Of a stretch of DNA of 64,000 bases, positions 22,670 through 34,726 are shown piece by piece; the first letter of the stretch is position 1; every line of letters starts with the position of its first letter. Source of the stretch: Gracilariopsis chorda (Eukaryota; Rhodophyta; Florideophyceae; Gracilariales; Gracilariaceae). The stretch is from the NCBI GenBank assembly GCA_003194525.1, contig NBIV01000038.1, positions 124,001 to 188,000 of the forward strand. Direction: 5' to 3'. The notes under the pieces are model-generated. The model was not told the DNA's origin, searched no databases, and saw only the letters and a list, made by a program, of their open reading frames with translations. A program made the position numbers and the translations under genes.

Positions 22670-24511
22670 TCACGAAAAGCCCGACGACGGACCCGGCGCA
22701 CCGGGGGTGTTCTGGGACTGTTGGTAGCTCGCCGCGAAAGCCAGCATCTGGTTCAAATCGGTCATACCCGGAAGAATGGGGATTCCAACTCCTAGGATAC
22801 CTTGGCGGACGCTTGCCGCTTGTGGAGCCAATCCGACACTCTGCGGAGTCCCGAAGTTCCACCCCGCGGGGGCCATTGACCCCGAACCGGAGGCACAGGC
22901 GTTACCTGAACCTGAGGGAGCTGGTACCACAGTAAACGCCCCGCCGAGGGGATTCACATCGCTACCCAGTGTGGGATCGTCCAGGTCGAGAGGAGGCTCG
23001 TAATCGTAATCCTCAGCGTAGACAAACCCAGTGGGGTCATCGATTGGCACCGTGCGCGGGACGTCCCTCAACGCAAAGGCATGCTTGCGGCTGATGAGAG
23101 AACCCTCGCAGGGATTGTACCAGACCCAATTTCCGGAGTGCGGATCGCTGCGTCCTAGAGACTGGTTGTATCCCGTAGCGGAGTCGTCCCTCTCGGGCTG
23201 GTTCTCCACAGGAACCTGGTCCCACCATACGCGGTCGATGATGTCGAGTATCAATGTAAGATCAATTACATTGGCCTCAGACCCCAATGCCGGGTACAGA
23301 TCGACAAGACGCATGATGTTCCTCAACAGAGGTAGGATATACCATATAGGCTTCCCAAAGGAGATGCACCGCTACGCGGGCTGCCCACTCGGCGGCGACG
23401 AGAGAGCAATAGCCAGAATGGCGATCCTCGGGGAGGCGTGATCCCACGTAATAGACACAGAGAGAGAGCTCTGCAAAACACCCACTTGGGACTTCAGCCT
23501 TGCTCCACCAAGCTGGGAAAGGGACGTACCGATTGGGCCTCGCCGTATAACGGATCCGTTCAATCTCCAAATGGGGGTAAGGAACCAAGTACCTGTGTCG
23601 GGATCTCGCGCGACGCTCGAAGCGGACGATGCGATCGAAGTAGTACTGTGTACTGGACCTCTGTAGGTATCGGAACTCTCCCCTAATGATGGGACGACTC
23701 CAAAGGAGCATATCAGGTTTGATGATGAGGCTCGGGCCATGGAACTCCAGTTCAGGGAACGCAGCCAACGTGGCTCCATAAGAGACTTCTCTGTAAGTCC
23801 GGAAGTATGCGACACCGAATCCGTATGACGCAGGCACCAGATACTCGTTTCGAGTTCTATCGACCCTCTTGTAGGCGAGTCTCTCCATCCCGGCTTGGGC
23901 CTGATCCAACATTTCCCTGCCACCGCAGTACAGTAACTGAGGTTCGATGGCTATACGGGCCCGCCAATCGGGAGAACGCACCATTTCGCGAGGAAGCCCA
24001 CCAGGGAGCATACCGCCCTCCACGTAGGAATCAATCAATTCATCGTCGCCCGCCGCAGTGGGGTGAAACCACGGGCACGGGAGTAGATAAACGGATCCAG
24101 CAATGGGTTCCAGCTCCGAAGGGACTCATTTGATATCCACCCCCGGGGGTTCGCTACCAATGGCATCGCTTGCGCGGAATTCCACGCCACAGCGTCAGCT
24201 TTCAACTCCTGAGAAAGATGCTGCGCTGCAGCGGCAGCCAAAGCTGGTAACTGCGGAGTGGTGGCACTAGAGCCCTGAGGCAGGGGAGCAGATTGGAAAC
24301 CCGAGTACCCCTAAGAGGGAGGCGCGTTCGAAGCGGAAGCAGGCTCCACCGCAGCGGGAGCACCCGGAAGCGGGTTCGTTGAGTAAGGATTCATAAGCAA
24401 AGAGGAAGCAGTAGTAGATGCAGCAGGTTGCAGATTGTCCGAGATCAGAGAAGATGTTGTTACTGTGATATCGGTCACGGCCTTGCGAAGGGAAGAAGTG
24501 GGAGACCCCAT
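22670..24511 (-). pseudogene. Antisense accessory reading region of the G1 element, unknown protein
   Basis: Between the integrase end and the 3' LTR, the plus strand has no convincing gene, but the minus strand reads as protein over about 1.8 kb with only a few breaks. The N-terminal end (from 24511) is Ser/Thr/Ala/Pro-rich and starts MGSPTSSLRKAVTDITVTTS. The centre is folded-looking and aromatic-rich (PNRYVPFPAWWSKAEV, HLLWEAYMVYPT), and the C-terminal end is Gly/Pro-rich. I see no signal peptide, membrane span, zinc knuckle or enzyme motif, so it is not an envelope. Some plant gypsy elements (Grande-like) also carry antisense genes here. Function is unknown. Confidence 0.55.
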
Positions 24512-24579
24512 GATGGGAAATTGCTTAAGTAGAGGCCGTCAATCGTCGCGGAATCCCTGCGGATGTGGCGCCTCGCCCT

Positions 24580-24590
24580 AAGGAGAGGGA
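24580..24590 (+). other. Polypurine tract of the G1 element
   Basis: AAGGAGAGGGA lies two bases before the 3' LTR, where plus-strand priming is expected. Confidence 0.7.
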
Positions 24591-24592
24591 CA

Positions 24593-25463
24593 TGTGAAGC
24601 AACGCCATTCTGGGGACTTAGTGAAGAATGCTCGTCATATGTTACTGATCCCCCTCAGGGTGGCGCAACTCATTATATGAGTCTCCCTAGGAAGGGGTGA
24701 ATTGGCATGGCACCTGCACAGGGTGTAATGCCCGATGGGTTGATGATGCAAGCCCGTGTACGGGTGTGACAGGTGGTACGCGTGGGCAATTTTGGCTCCG
24801 ATTTCGGAATTTTAGTACTTAGTTAATATGCACTTTGGCCCTGACACTGGGATCTCCATGTGTATGGCTCTCGTAAGTTGTGCACTAATTTATTTAACTA
24901 GTTTAGACTATTCTACTGCACCCTATATAAGAGGGGAGTGACCTCGCGGTTGCAACGCCAAATGAAAGGCAACCAAGTGTGGCTCTGATTATAATTGCCC
25001 TCTTCGGGTTACAACTCCTCGTGGAGAGTATCCACGAGTAGATTTCAATAAATCATCCGCTTGGGAGTGCTCAGGCTATCTGTATACACAGCCCGTGGGG
25101 CTTCTGACTGTATTGTGTTTGTCTATTGTGTTTCCTTTCGAGGACAGGTTTTCTACCCTGTATAGGGATATTATTTCTGTTTTCTCCATGGTTTCTTCGG
25201 GTCTGCGGCCTGCGTGTGCACGACCCTCGTCCCTTTTTTTGCAGGTTGCGTTTCCCGCTTTTGGGTGCTGGCACGGAGTACCACGAACCGGGTATCCAAT
25301 CTCTCCTGAGAGCACGCCCTCTGTAGGTTGTTACTGAATCCCCCTGGGAGATACGTCCCAATTTTGGGTGGAACAGAGGGCTCTGCTCGACTTTCTATGT
25401 CTTCCGAAGGCAAGGCATCGAACACCTTGAGAAGCACTCCCAGACACCGGGTTTTGCTCTACA
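24593..25463 (+). repeat. 3' LTR of the large G1 element
   Basis: It runs from TGTGAAGCAACG to GCTCTACA, 871 bp, and aligns with 12941-13804. Confidence 0.88.
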
Positions 25464-26357
25464 ACTACGAGGGAGAGAGCGTATGTAAACGGGTATATAG
25501 GTTGTCCGTTCGGTATATGACTTCTTTTCCTTTTCAATAGCCTTATCTAGCAACCAACGTAGGGCAAATTGAATTTCACGCTCCGACAAGGCTTTGTTAC
25601 CGAGAAATTGATAAAGGTTTCAAAGTATCATCTGCTTTGTAGAAGTCAAAGTCGAGGATTTAGAAAAGGTGCTTTTGATCGAGACGTACTCCGCAACACC
25701 ATTTGAAGAGTGGTTGATTGGTTTGACCAATTCATTTTGAGCAAGATACGCAACACCAGAGGGGTGATCATTCCAATCCCCAAAATCGGATTTATTGAGG
25801 CCATTATCGAATGGAAACACACTTGGTAGGTCATCTGGCACCGCCACTAGTTCGTTTTATTGTGTGTTTTCCACAGGTGGTGCTATTGGACTTTCTGAGG
25901 CTGGTTTTGTGGCTTCTTCAAGGACAAGGTCATTCCATCCAAGTTCTATTTCTTCCACCTCGCGAAGTAGGTTCGAATTGGGTTGGAGGCTCAAGTCTTC
26001 GTACGCTACCGTATGACCGTATCCTTTGAGATTCTATGCCTCGGATACAATCACATAGTGTTCAGTAACTTTGTTGACAAATCCGGACTACCATTACCCA
26101 CGTTTGGTTCCCCTCTTGAAGAAGTAGAAAGGGGTGCTATTTTTAAGGAGAGTTCGGTCGAGAAAGTTCACATTCCTCGTACGAACCAAGCAATGAGGAG
26201 TGTGGCGAGCAGTTTTCTCGTAATATGCAGAGAGAAGCTGCTTACTGAGAGGGGTCTGATGGAGTCCTGATAATGCGGGACGATATGTGCGCGCACGATT
26301 GAGATGAAACTCGAGCATACGAGACTGTTCTTGAAAAAGACGGCTGAAGCGACTATC
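25464..26357 (-). pseudogene. Copia relic B: integrase C-terminus and linker to RT
   Basis: Minus-strand pieces include LEFHLNRARTYRPALSGLHQ (the NxRL...G.TP block that follows the copia integrase core), then VAYEDLSLQPNSNLL, IELGWND and SEREIQFALRWLLDKAIEK. The same linker appears in plus-strand relic C (EVHEDLRLRYRNQLL, LGWIEN, DLRWLLEEAIEKEK), which confirms both as one copia type. Fossil, with several breaks. Confidence 0.7.
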
Positions 26358-27364
26358 TGTAACACAGACGTACCTGTAGGGCCACGGAGCTCAGTCGAAG
26401 ACAGACTACAAGCTAGATACTGTCTGTGAACATGACAGCTAGCTGTCATGTTCACAGACAGTAGCTAGCTTGTAGCGTAGTCATAGAAGTCTCCAGACTG
26501 CTACAAGACTTGTATAAAATGAGCGTCAGCTGACCTTCCCCTTCATTTGGAGAAGGTCAGACCTTATCCACCATCACTTTATTACATTTGGTAGCATCTT
26601 TCTTGATCCTCGCTGCTAGGGTTCACCACGCGTTCCATTCGCTCAACGATTTTCTTGTCGTCCGCACTTGTCTCCCCAAATCTGGATTGAATTCATCTCC
26701 TCATCGTCCTGGATACGTCAATCCGTCTCCACTGCCGGGTTCCTACACTCAGCCTTACGATGGTCACCATCAGTCATTGCACTCCAATGACCCCACCGCT
26801 TTCACTCTGATTGCTCTTATTACGCAAAGGAAACTCAAATTTCCGTTTATCGCTGCTCATCACCGACTTTGAGTAGCCACCTTGACATGGACTTCGACAC
26901 TATACTGGTGGATTATGCCTTCGTGTAGTATGAGATGCATGAAGTACAAAGTTGGTCTCAGTTTGGGTTCTACTTCTGGACTTTAAACTGTTTCTTGCGC
27001 TATCTACCGCCACATTTCAACTCCCATGATTGATGCAAACAACGTTGACTACTGCAAGTGGATTCAATCTCGCTGTGTAATACGAATTGCTCAATGCAGC
27101 AAGTCTCCGCCCTCCATCCCGGCCTACCCACTTCAGAGTGGTACTGCTACGGTTGCAGTATAAACAATACCCGCAATGCAAAAAGCCGCACATTGGCAAT
27201 CCACACAGAATGGTACTGCGACTGCAAGCAGTATAAACAACCCGCTAACCATCATACATCCTAACAATGACCCAACGAGGACGTTGGCTTCTCAAAAAGA
27301 GGGTGAGTGTAACACAGACGTACCTGTAGGGCCACGGAGCTCAGTCGAAGACAGACTACAAGCT
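26358..27364 (+). mobile_element. Small LTR mini-element (about 1 kb) inside copia relic B
   Basis: A 57-bp direct repeat starting TGTAACACAGACG lies at 26358-26414 and 27308-27364. The first copy continues into what looks like a 229-bp LTR, with a TATAAAA box near 26514 and an end TTATTACA at 26586. Its tips, TGTAA and TTACA, mirror each other. TGGTAGCATC just inside resembles a primer-binding site. The second copy stops after 57 bp. Flanks CTATC and CTGTC may be a worn target duplication. The interior has one short open frame (26588-26872) with no known domain. It could be a deleted or miniature LTR element. Confidence 0.5.
26406..26475. repeat. 70-bp near-perfect palindrome
   Basis: The central 46 bp (26418-26463) are perfectly self-complementary with no spacer, centred on AGCT|AGCT. 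One mismatched pair follows, then 11 more matched pairs on each side (CTACAAGCTAG and CTAGCTTGTAG). It lies inside the LTR-like part of the mini-element and would form a long hairpin or cruciform. Confidence 0.9.
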
Positions 27365-29645
27365 CTGTCTCCGACGTTAATGTCCCGTAATGTAGTGTCA
27401 GGATCTTCTAGATTTATCGATTGCAGCCATTAGAATCTATTAAAGGAGATGAAGTCTGGCGTTCTCTCCTCAGAACCAGCCAGACCTTCCATCGTGCCGC
27501 CTCTCCAGTTTCAGTGTTACACTATCTCTTGATCAGAGTGAGCTGGAAGACCAATAGCGGCAGTGAAGTTTCTTTCCTTGAAGAGCCCTTGAGCAAAATA
27601 GAGAATAGCTCCACTGGATGATTCTGCAACTACTTTGTTGTGGCGTCGCGCAGGGCGAGGTTTGTACTGGATATTTTGTGAGGCGCACATGCTCAACAGT
27701 CGTCATTGAAGAACTGGTCTGCTGATAGTTCAACGGGAGGTAGGTTGACACCGATCCAGTGGGTATGGAAACACATCGAAGCTTCCTTCATTGTGCGAGA
27801 GAAACATAGGGCAGCTGCAAAAAAGCCAGTTTCAGCGTCTTGCATGTGTAAAATTGAAAGATTTATACGTTCCGCGATGAACATGAGATCCAACTGCACA
27901 TGTTCGTCGAAGTCTTCCAACATCCGAGAAAAGAAAACTTTGAGAGATGGGAGTGGCCTGCCTGTTGAGGCACAAGTATTGCACGACAAGTACGCGTCCG
28001 TTAGCAGTTATTCCAAGGTTCTAGTTAGTACTCCTGCGCGGCCACAGATCCTGTTCATTTCTCTAGGATTGAAGTGTGTGTAGAGGTGCAAACGCTTCCC
28101 GAATCGCTGTTAATTTTCGATGAGTTTCTCGGCAGAACTTTCAGCCCAGGGTTGAGCCAACAACGACCTTACGGAATTTGTGCAAAAAGGAACGAGCAGG
28201 ATATGCATTTGTTTATTCAAGTCATGTCCAATGTGGTAAATTGGTAGAACAACCGCAACAGAGTTCCAAACCATTACAGTAGGAGCTTTGATCTTGTTTA
28301 GGTCGCCAAGAATCCTGCATTTTAGACAAACTTCAAGTCCAATGAGCAAGGGGAAGGTCCCGTCAAAGACGTAGAAATGGTGGAAAACGAACTTTCTCTC
28401 TCATCGCTGCTGTGGAGAGTCTACTTGGCCAATGTGGGTTTAGCATCTACGCAGACGTTGCCAAAACCATGGAGGAGGGATGAGCGGTGTAGCTCTTCTA
28501 GAACAATTTCTATTCTTATTGGAATGCAAATTTGGGCAATAGAGTTGAGTCCACGAACACTCTTCGGGCAACCAGGGTCGATAATGGGATTTGGATCTCT
28601 CGAAAAGGTTATAATGTCCGAATTGGCTCCTTCCCACACAGTTATAGAGGACTACATTGAGAAAAGTTGGATTTTCTATTACCTTGACTGCGTCATCGAG
28701 ACTCAAAGGGCCTTCAAAGAGTTGGGGATAATATATCGCCGTTTGTATACGCTTCGTTGCTTTTGATTTTAGGATGATCGATGTGCTCTTTGTTCGAGTC
28801 CAGGAGTTGACTAAGACCTTGTACCATGTCAGTAGCTTTTCAACTAACGTTATTAGCGTTGTCGGTAATCTGTGGTACGGTTTCATTATTTTCTGCAAGA
28901 TCAGATGGGTTATCAAACATTCGGAGCACAGCCCGATGTGTCGAAGAGTTGATTGACATATTAAGATTAGCATCTACCTGCTTGCGAGATTGAGCTAAAA
29001 CAACCAGCTGTGGTATCGCATTCGTCAAGGTTTCTTCGCTCATCATGGCATTATTGAGTGCCTACGCATGTAGAAGGCGGAGTTAGATACACAATGTTGA
29101 CAAAAATTGTGGCGAATGCATCTTGCAGTCTTTAACAAACAAAAACAAAAGTGTAATGGCCAATACTTTGCTAGCCTAGGACGAAGTCGAGACACCTACG
29201 TGCATCAAATGATCGGCAGCAAAGTTTCAGAAACGAGCGACGAAAGCCTTCAATTCTTCATTACGGCGACGCTTGTACTTCATGATCTGAGTGAAAGAGG
29301 AGATGAGGCGAATGACTACTGCAATCGGAGGGTCGATAGCAACTAGTTAAACAATTTTCTTAACAGCCTGAAGTTGATCATCCTGTTTGTAATCGATAAG
29401 CTTACTATTTTGTGCTCCCGGGACGAACCGCAGTCGTATGATTGGCGACCAATAGTTGCATACACGTTTTTTTACATTTTGTCCTCTCCCAGATTTGCAG
29501 CTGCCTGCATGGTTTCCATCCATCGCGTTACGTCTTTTCTGTACTATTGGAACTCGCCCTGCGGGTCCAATCTCGGCGGTTCACTGGGAGCGAACGACTT
29601 TGAGAGCATTGGAGCTGGGCCCATAACTGGGGTATAGTTGGACAT
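27365..29645 (-). pseudogene. Copia relic B: gag, protease and integrase core
   Basis: From the gag start near 29645 (MSNYTPVMGPAPMLSKSF) there is a Pro-rich N-terminus and VTRWMETMQAAANLGEDK. A retropepsin-like stretch follows near 28480-28640 (GCPKSVRGLNSIAQICIP), then LAKPTL, then the pre-integrase and integrase (GRPLPSLKVFFSRM, HVQLDLMFIAE, ILHMQDAETGFF, at 27693-27989). Many breaks. The head faces that of relic C. Confidence 0.65.
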
Positions 29646-30858
29646 GGTTGCGCCGGTGGACTTTGCTCGAGAGGAGACAGACTGGGGAACGAGAAGCGAT
29701 GGAATCTCTGGGCTTTTTCCCCTCCTGTCCCGTAGCCGGTCGGGTCCCCGCCCAATTTATTGTATACTAAAGTCAAATACACGAAGTATCCTCCTTCAGC
29801 AGCGCGAGTGGCGCGCCAAGCTCACTGAGCTACGTTTGAGTAGTACGAAATCGTATTGATAGGACGGCCTAATAGCACAGGTTGTTACAGAGCTACAGAG
29901 TTACAGAGATGCAGAGCTCTTGTTTACGTCCCCTCTCGCTCCCCTCTGGTTGTTTGCAATCGCCCGCACCGGCGTAACCAAATGTTTACCAACACCCCAG
30001 CGCAAAGTTCCGGTATAACTCGGGTTTCCCGAAAGAAAAACGTACGCTTTCTGTTCTACGTGTGTTTCGACGTTCCAAGCACATTCTCAGCACTTATTTA
30101 TGAGGAACATTTGCTGCGTCTCTTTTGGTGGCTGCTATGAAGAGATTTCAGCGTTTGCTGGTTGGGCCTTTCTTCTTAGAAGAATACACAGCGCAATCAC
30201 TCACAACTACGTCTGAAACTTTTGCAGCTTTTCGATCGCTTTCAACAAATGGCTTACAAAACTGGCAAGATTTGAGTTCTGAGCTAGATACACAATAGAG
30301 CGTATACGCAAATAAACGTTTACTGAGTAGAAGCTGCATCTGCCATGGGAAACATCAGTGCATTCTATTGCAGATGTAGTGTGAGTATATTTGCATACAT
30401 AAACCGTAGCCTGGATATCCACAAGACTGCCTGCAACTCAGAGCTTTAATCAGACCGCATGTACCAACGCTACCCACTAAATGCAGAATTGGATCTAAAC
30501 TGTAGCTTACTCACATAGACAAGGAGATATAGTCTTTTGGGTGATCAAGAAATTTGTACTCTCTACTGGGACAAAAATAAGCACCAACTTCAAAAATTAC
30601 ATGGCACATGCGCTTGGTTCTTTTGTTGAGTCTGTGGCCATTCTCATTCACTTGCGACCGTTCAATCAATTATGCGCTGTCTGCGTTGTTCCTTCAATCC
30701 ATCGTGGAGTGGAGGCTGGAGAGGCTGGTCACTAAGTCGCAATAAAGTGCATCGGCGGACTCCTGCCAGTCTGGGGAGACGGATCAAGCCAAAGACCTGA
30801 GTTTGGATCCCTATGTCTTCCCTTTTGGATTGCCATTTTCCAGAGCTTCGCTGTTCAG
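29646..30858. other. Head-to-head interval between copia relics B and C
   Basis: On the minus strand AATAAA lies at 29761-29756 before the relic B leader, so the B 5' LTR probably lies at about 29.75-30 kb. A short TTACAGAG-type tandem (29884-29917) and a dispersed repeat (30035-30250) follow. The remainder has no recognisable gene; relic C's own 5' LTR may be here, but I could not delimit it. Confidence 0.4.
30035..30250 (+). repeat. Dispersed repeat, copy 1 (other copy 50568-50765)
   Basis: Shared blocks with 50.6 kb, in the same order and orientation, are CGTACGCTTTCTG, a GCACATTC-CAGCAC part, TGCGTCTCTTTTGG followed by TGCTGCTAT, and GCAGCTT-TCGATCGC. Identity is roughly three quarters by eye. 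The type is unknown. Confidence 0.55.
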
Positions 30859-31457
30859 ATGTTTACCGCCACTTCGGTTCTAAACCTAGCTCCACTGCAA
30901 TCCAAGCTATCGGCCACAACAGGTCCGCCAATTTTTAATGAAGAAGGCGACGTGCAAAAGTACTGTCCACACGCAGCAAAATGGATCAAAACTATTCAAC
31001 CTGCCGGCGAATATGCCACCGATCAATTCTACAAAACCTTGCATGTTACGCTCGCACGTCAGTTCTATGATTTTTATCTTCCCACAGAGTAGAATCCGAC
31101 TGGAGTTCTTCTCGGAAGCACATTCCAGTTCTGCATTACATGTGCAGCACTGGCATTTCCCTTGCTTCTCGCAATTCTTTTTTGTATGTCTCCCGAAGAA
31201 GTTCAAAGAACACGTCCAAGTGGTCTTCATTTTTGTTTCTGAACTTGGATACCTCCCAATACCTCATGTCCAAAACGCCGCGACCAGCTTCCTTTCAAAA
31301 TGGCTTTCGTTCTCGAGGGACATGAAGGGTGCAGCTCAAAACTTTTTAGTACAATGAATATATGTTCATGGACCTTCTTCAGAACTTCCATGCGATCCAG
31401 AGCTCGGCCATAAGTAGTTCCGCACATTCTGCACATCTCACAACATCGCCTCTACTT
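30859..31457 (+). pseudogene. Copia relic C: gag fragment
   Basis: The plus-strand stretch GPPIFNEEGDVQKYCPHAAK, then WIKTIQPAGEYATDQFYKTL and ARQFYDFYLPTE, has the spacing of the copia Gag core (kW..., D..Ktl...L...f.d.y). Further decayed sequence runs to the array. Fossil. Confidence 0.5.
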
Positions 31458-31462
31458 CAAGG

Positions 31463-31718
31463 TGTAGCGTAGTCCGCGATGTTGATGGAGTTCGATGCCC
31501 CGAGCAGCAGCAGTTCGCTTCACAGGTTCTTTATATTTGGTTTGAGAGTCGCCTGATTAGGCTGTATTATTCTATTCATCCTATTCAGGAATAATCTAAT
31601 TACGTGGCTGACTACGTGGCCAGTTCCAGGTAATGTGCGCGCCAGGTCATTTGCTAACTTGGCACGTAACCTACAGTACATGCATATGCGTATGCTAGTG
31701 TATGTGTACCTAGCTACA
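31463..31718 (-). repeat. G2 LTR 1 (256 bp)
   Basis: Its minus-strand ends are TGTAGC...GCTACA. Three near-identical copies fix the length. Confidence 0.95.
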
Positions 31719-34706
31719 CTCCCCTTCTTCAAGAGCAAGTGTACGCCGAGCCTCTTTTGCCAGGTCTTGAGGTGTGCTCTTGCGGGATAGCAGTCGCAAT
31801 AAAATTGCTGGTACGTCTGCGTATACTTGACCGATCGGTTCTAAGGTGTCCTCTGTGGACGGCAGGCCTTTCCATCTAATGGCGACCATAAGACCTTTTG
31901 GTGTTTTTTCCAGACGGAGGAGTCGTGATACAGGCATACCCGTTTCTGATGACAAAACATGGGACATTATGACTTTTGTGTCCAGTGATGAATCACAATA
32001 AAACTTAAGTCTGGATCCATGTATTTCCTCTAGTTGGCCATTCCGGAGATCTTCTACTTGGAAAACGTACTCGTTTAGAACAGATTTGACACGACGTGGA
32101 CCTCGCCAGCGTAGTGCTAGTTTCTCGCCTTTGCAAAAATGCTCACGGGCTACGAGCACAAAATCGCCTTCAATAAAATTGGGCAAGGAGCCTCGTGACG
32201 CGGCGGCTCGTGATTGTGCGCGGTTTTTTTGAAGTATATTCTGCACCATGGGGTGAAGAGCATTTGTTAGATTTTGTAGCTGCTGAACATTAAAGGAGCG
32301 TTCCCTCTCAATATCGGAGATTGTGACGGCAGTGTTAGTTGTGGTGCGGATAAATGTTGAGATTGGGGGCCGAGGGTCCATACCAGTAAATGCGCGTATG
32401 GGTGCAATGTTTCCACGATGAGGAGTTGGGGTATTGTTCAGAACACTCTGTGCCAATGGTAGTAAGTCTGGCCACTCTGAATGATCCATTTGCAATTCAG
32501 ATAGAGTGGCGCGAAACAGTCGCAGTAGTTCCTTACCCACTCTCTCGATACCACCATTACTCCAGGGTGTATAGGGAAAAGTGAAGTGATGAGGAACTTT
32601 CATACGACGGGAAACTTCACGTAATGTTTTGTTTCTGAAATGCGTGGGTCCATCTGACATTAACCCACTTGGAACCCCAAATGCGGCACACCAATCGACA
32701 ATGGCCTGAGCAGCATTTTCGGCACTGGTGCTATCGAAAGCAAAGAACCACTTGTAATCGGAGTGGTCGTCGCGTAACATGAGGACATACTTCTCCCCAG
32801 TTTTGCTTGGAGCTATTTCAATATAATCGAATTGGAGGAGGTCATTTGGTTTTGTGCCATGGACCGATGGACCGAACGGTCAAGGGATCTTTTTTCCGCC
32901 GATGGTTGAAATGCAGTGTATACAAGCCTTGACGAATGTTCGTATATCGGAGGTTAATGAGGACCAAAAATAGTACTTCCGGAGAACATGTTCTGTTGTG
33001 GAAGGACCCCGATGTCCTCCAGGTCCGCAGTGAGAAATGATGCACAGGCGAAGCTGTAAATCAACCGCTTCGTCTGGAATCCACACTGCATTATTTGGAT
33101 TGCGCCATAAACCGGTCTTGCAAGACAAGTTGGCCGGACGGTTTTGCCTGTAACAGTTTTGTATATCAGAAATTTCTTCTTCTCTCGGCCACACAAAATC
33201 TTTGTCTGTTGTTGAGGGAAGTGCAGGAATGTGAACAATTCGGCGCACTGTGCTTGGAGCTGACCATCGTCCGAGTAGATCTGCCCAAACATTATCAAGT
33301 CCCCTTATGTGAAAGCAAGTGTAGTTGTACAGACTCAGGCATATTGCCCATCGTAGGACCTTACGAACAGTAGTTTGAGATAGATCAGGGACTACTGATA
33401 GTGGATCAAAAATGAAAATGAGGTTGTTATGGTCCGTATAAAGATCAAACCCATGCGGTGTGGAAGCAAGCCAGTGTAGGCGGTTCAGGGTTGCTAGTAC
33501 AGCGTATGCTTCTTTCTCAAGAATCGACCAACCGAGTTGCGTTGAGTTGAATTGTCCTGATAAGAAAGCGAGTGGCTCATGTGCTTGTTTAGAGTGTGGT
33601 TTTTGTAAGTCTGTTACTGGTACTTGGGTCATTATGCCAGACCAATAATTATCGGACGCATCCGTGTAAACACAGAGGCGCTTGGATTCATCTCTGTGTG
33701 CTAGTGTTATTTGGTTTGCTAACGCATTTTTGCAATCTTCAAATGCAGCGTTTTCTTTGTCTCCCCATCCCAGTGAAGATAGCCGTACACGAGCTACTAC
33801 TCGTTTGGTTCTTTTTCCACAGAACTGGTATACGCGTTCCATAAATTTTTGCAGTGAAGCAGTTAGCTTGGTAAAGTTCGGGATTCCCAATTTCACCCAT
33901 TGCAGTGCGCATAAAAAATGTTGGAGATGTGATCCCGTCTGAGGTGGTTGCATCGAGAGTAGACCATCGAGGTTCCGAGGATCGAATTTGACTCCTTTTG
34001 CCGAAATAAGGCGGCCACACCATCGTACTTCCTTCGCAAACAAAACACATTTAGACTGGTGGAGTTTGATACTGAATTGAGAGCAGAACTTGAAGAATAT
34101 ACGTATATTGTCGCATAAACTGTCCACAGTTCGGTTATGTAAAAGAATGTCATCGAGCCACGCGAGAAGCGCCTCGCAAAGGTCTTTCGGTAGGCGTTGG
34201 GCCATGACTGATTGTAGATGAGTAACTGCATTAGTCGTGCCATGTAGGACACGCGTGGGTGAGTAAACACCATCAGGGGTGATGAACGACTGCAGTTCTT
34301 GAGACGATTTCTCCAAGGGTAGTTGCCAATACCCGTTTGAGAGGTCAAAGGTTGCATAATACGAGGAGCCAGAGAGTTTTGTCAGCTCTTGCTCCAAGTT
34401 AGGCATTGGGTAGTGATGTCGAACAGTATACTTGTTCACCGGTCGAAGGTCTACTGTGAAGCGATATCGCGCAGGACCTGGTTTCGGAACAAGCAATGGG
34501 GCGGATGCCCACGCCGCTGTTGGGTTTGGATATGCCATTCCATGATCTACGAGTTTGTCCACGAAATTTGATAAGAATTTTCGTTGATCTTGCGAGTAAT
34601 TGCGCAAGCGTACTCGCACAGGTTTTGCGTCGGTTGTCAAGGAAATCTTTAACGGTGGTAATTTTGCAGGTGGTCCCGAGGATAGAGAGGTTCGAAAAAT
34701 ATCCAT
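31710..34706 (-). pseudogene. G2 pol, body 1 (RT, RNase H, integrase, chromodomain), broken
   Basis: It has the same domain order as the body 2 copy: RT (LLVPKPGPARYRFTVDLRP), RNase H (VYTDASDNYWSGIMTQ), integrase (HHFTFPYTPWSNGGIERV) and a C-terminal chromodomain (GLMVAIRWKGL). There is about one visible break. Otherwise it is nearly identical to 36844-39840. Its end overlaps the LTR by 9 bases, as in body 2. Confidence 0.88.
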
Positions 34707-34726
34707 GTGATCGTATACCGTCTTCT

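Larger units (their letters stand above)
12941..25463 (+). mobile_element. Ty3/gypsy element, family G1, both LTRs present, 12.5 kb
   Basis: The order is 5' LTR (12941-13804), primer-binding-like segment, gag (with a pogo transposon inside), protease, RT, RNase H, integrase, an antisense reading region, purine tract, 3' LTR (24593-25463). The LTRs are TG...CA and by eye differ at roughly one base in eleven over the first 370 bases, so the insertion is fairly old. Flanks ATTAC and ACTAC may be a worn 5-bp target duplication. It sits in copia relic B between the integrase-RT linker and RT. The coding part has several breaks. Confidence 0.88.
10679..29645 (-). mobile_element. Ty1/copia relic B, host of several later insertions
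   Basis: Minus-strand copia order can be followed from gag (starting near 29645) through protease, integrase, linker, RT and RNase H (ending 10679). About 4.3 kb of original sequence is now spread over 19 kb. Later arrivals are a solo LTR (11816-12581), a full G1 gypsy (12941-25463) and a 1-kb LTR mini-element (26358-27364). It belongs to the same type as the plus-strand relic C (30859-44260); their integrase C-termini align. It is old, with many breaks. No 3' LTR was recognised beyond 10679. Confidence 0.75.

Noticed and set aside
22670-24511. Envelope gene of the G1 element
   Set aside because: Wrong strand, no signal peptide, no membrane span and no fusion-peptide or Cys pattern.
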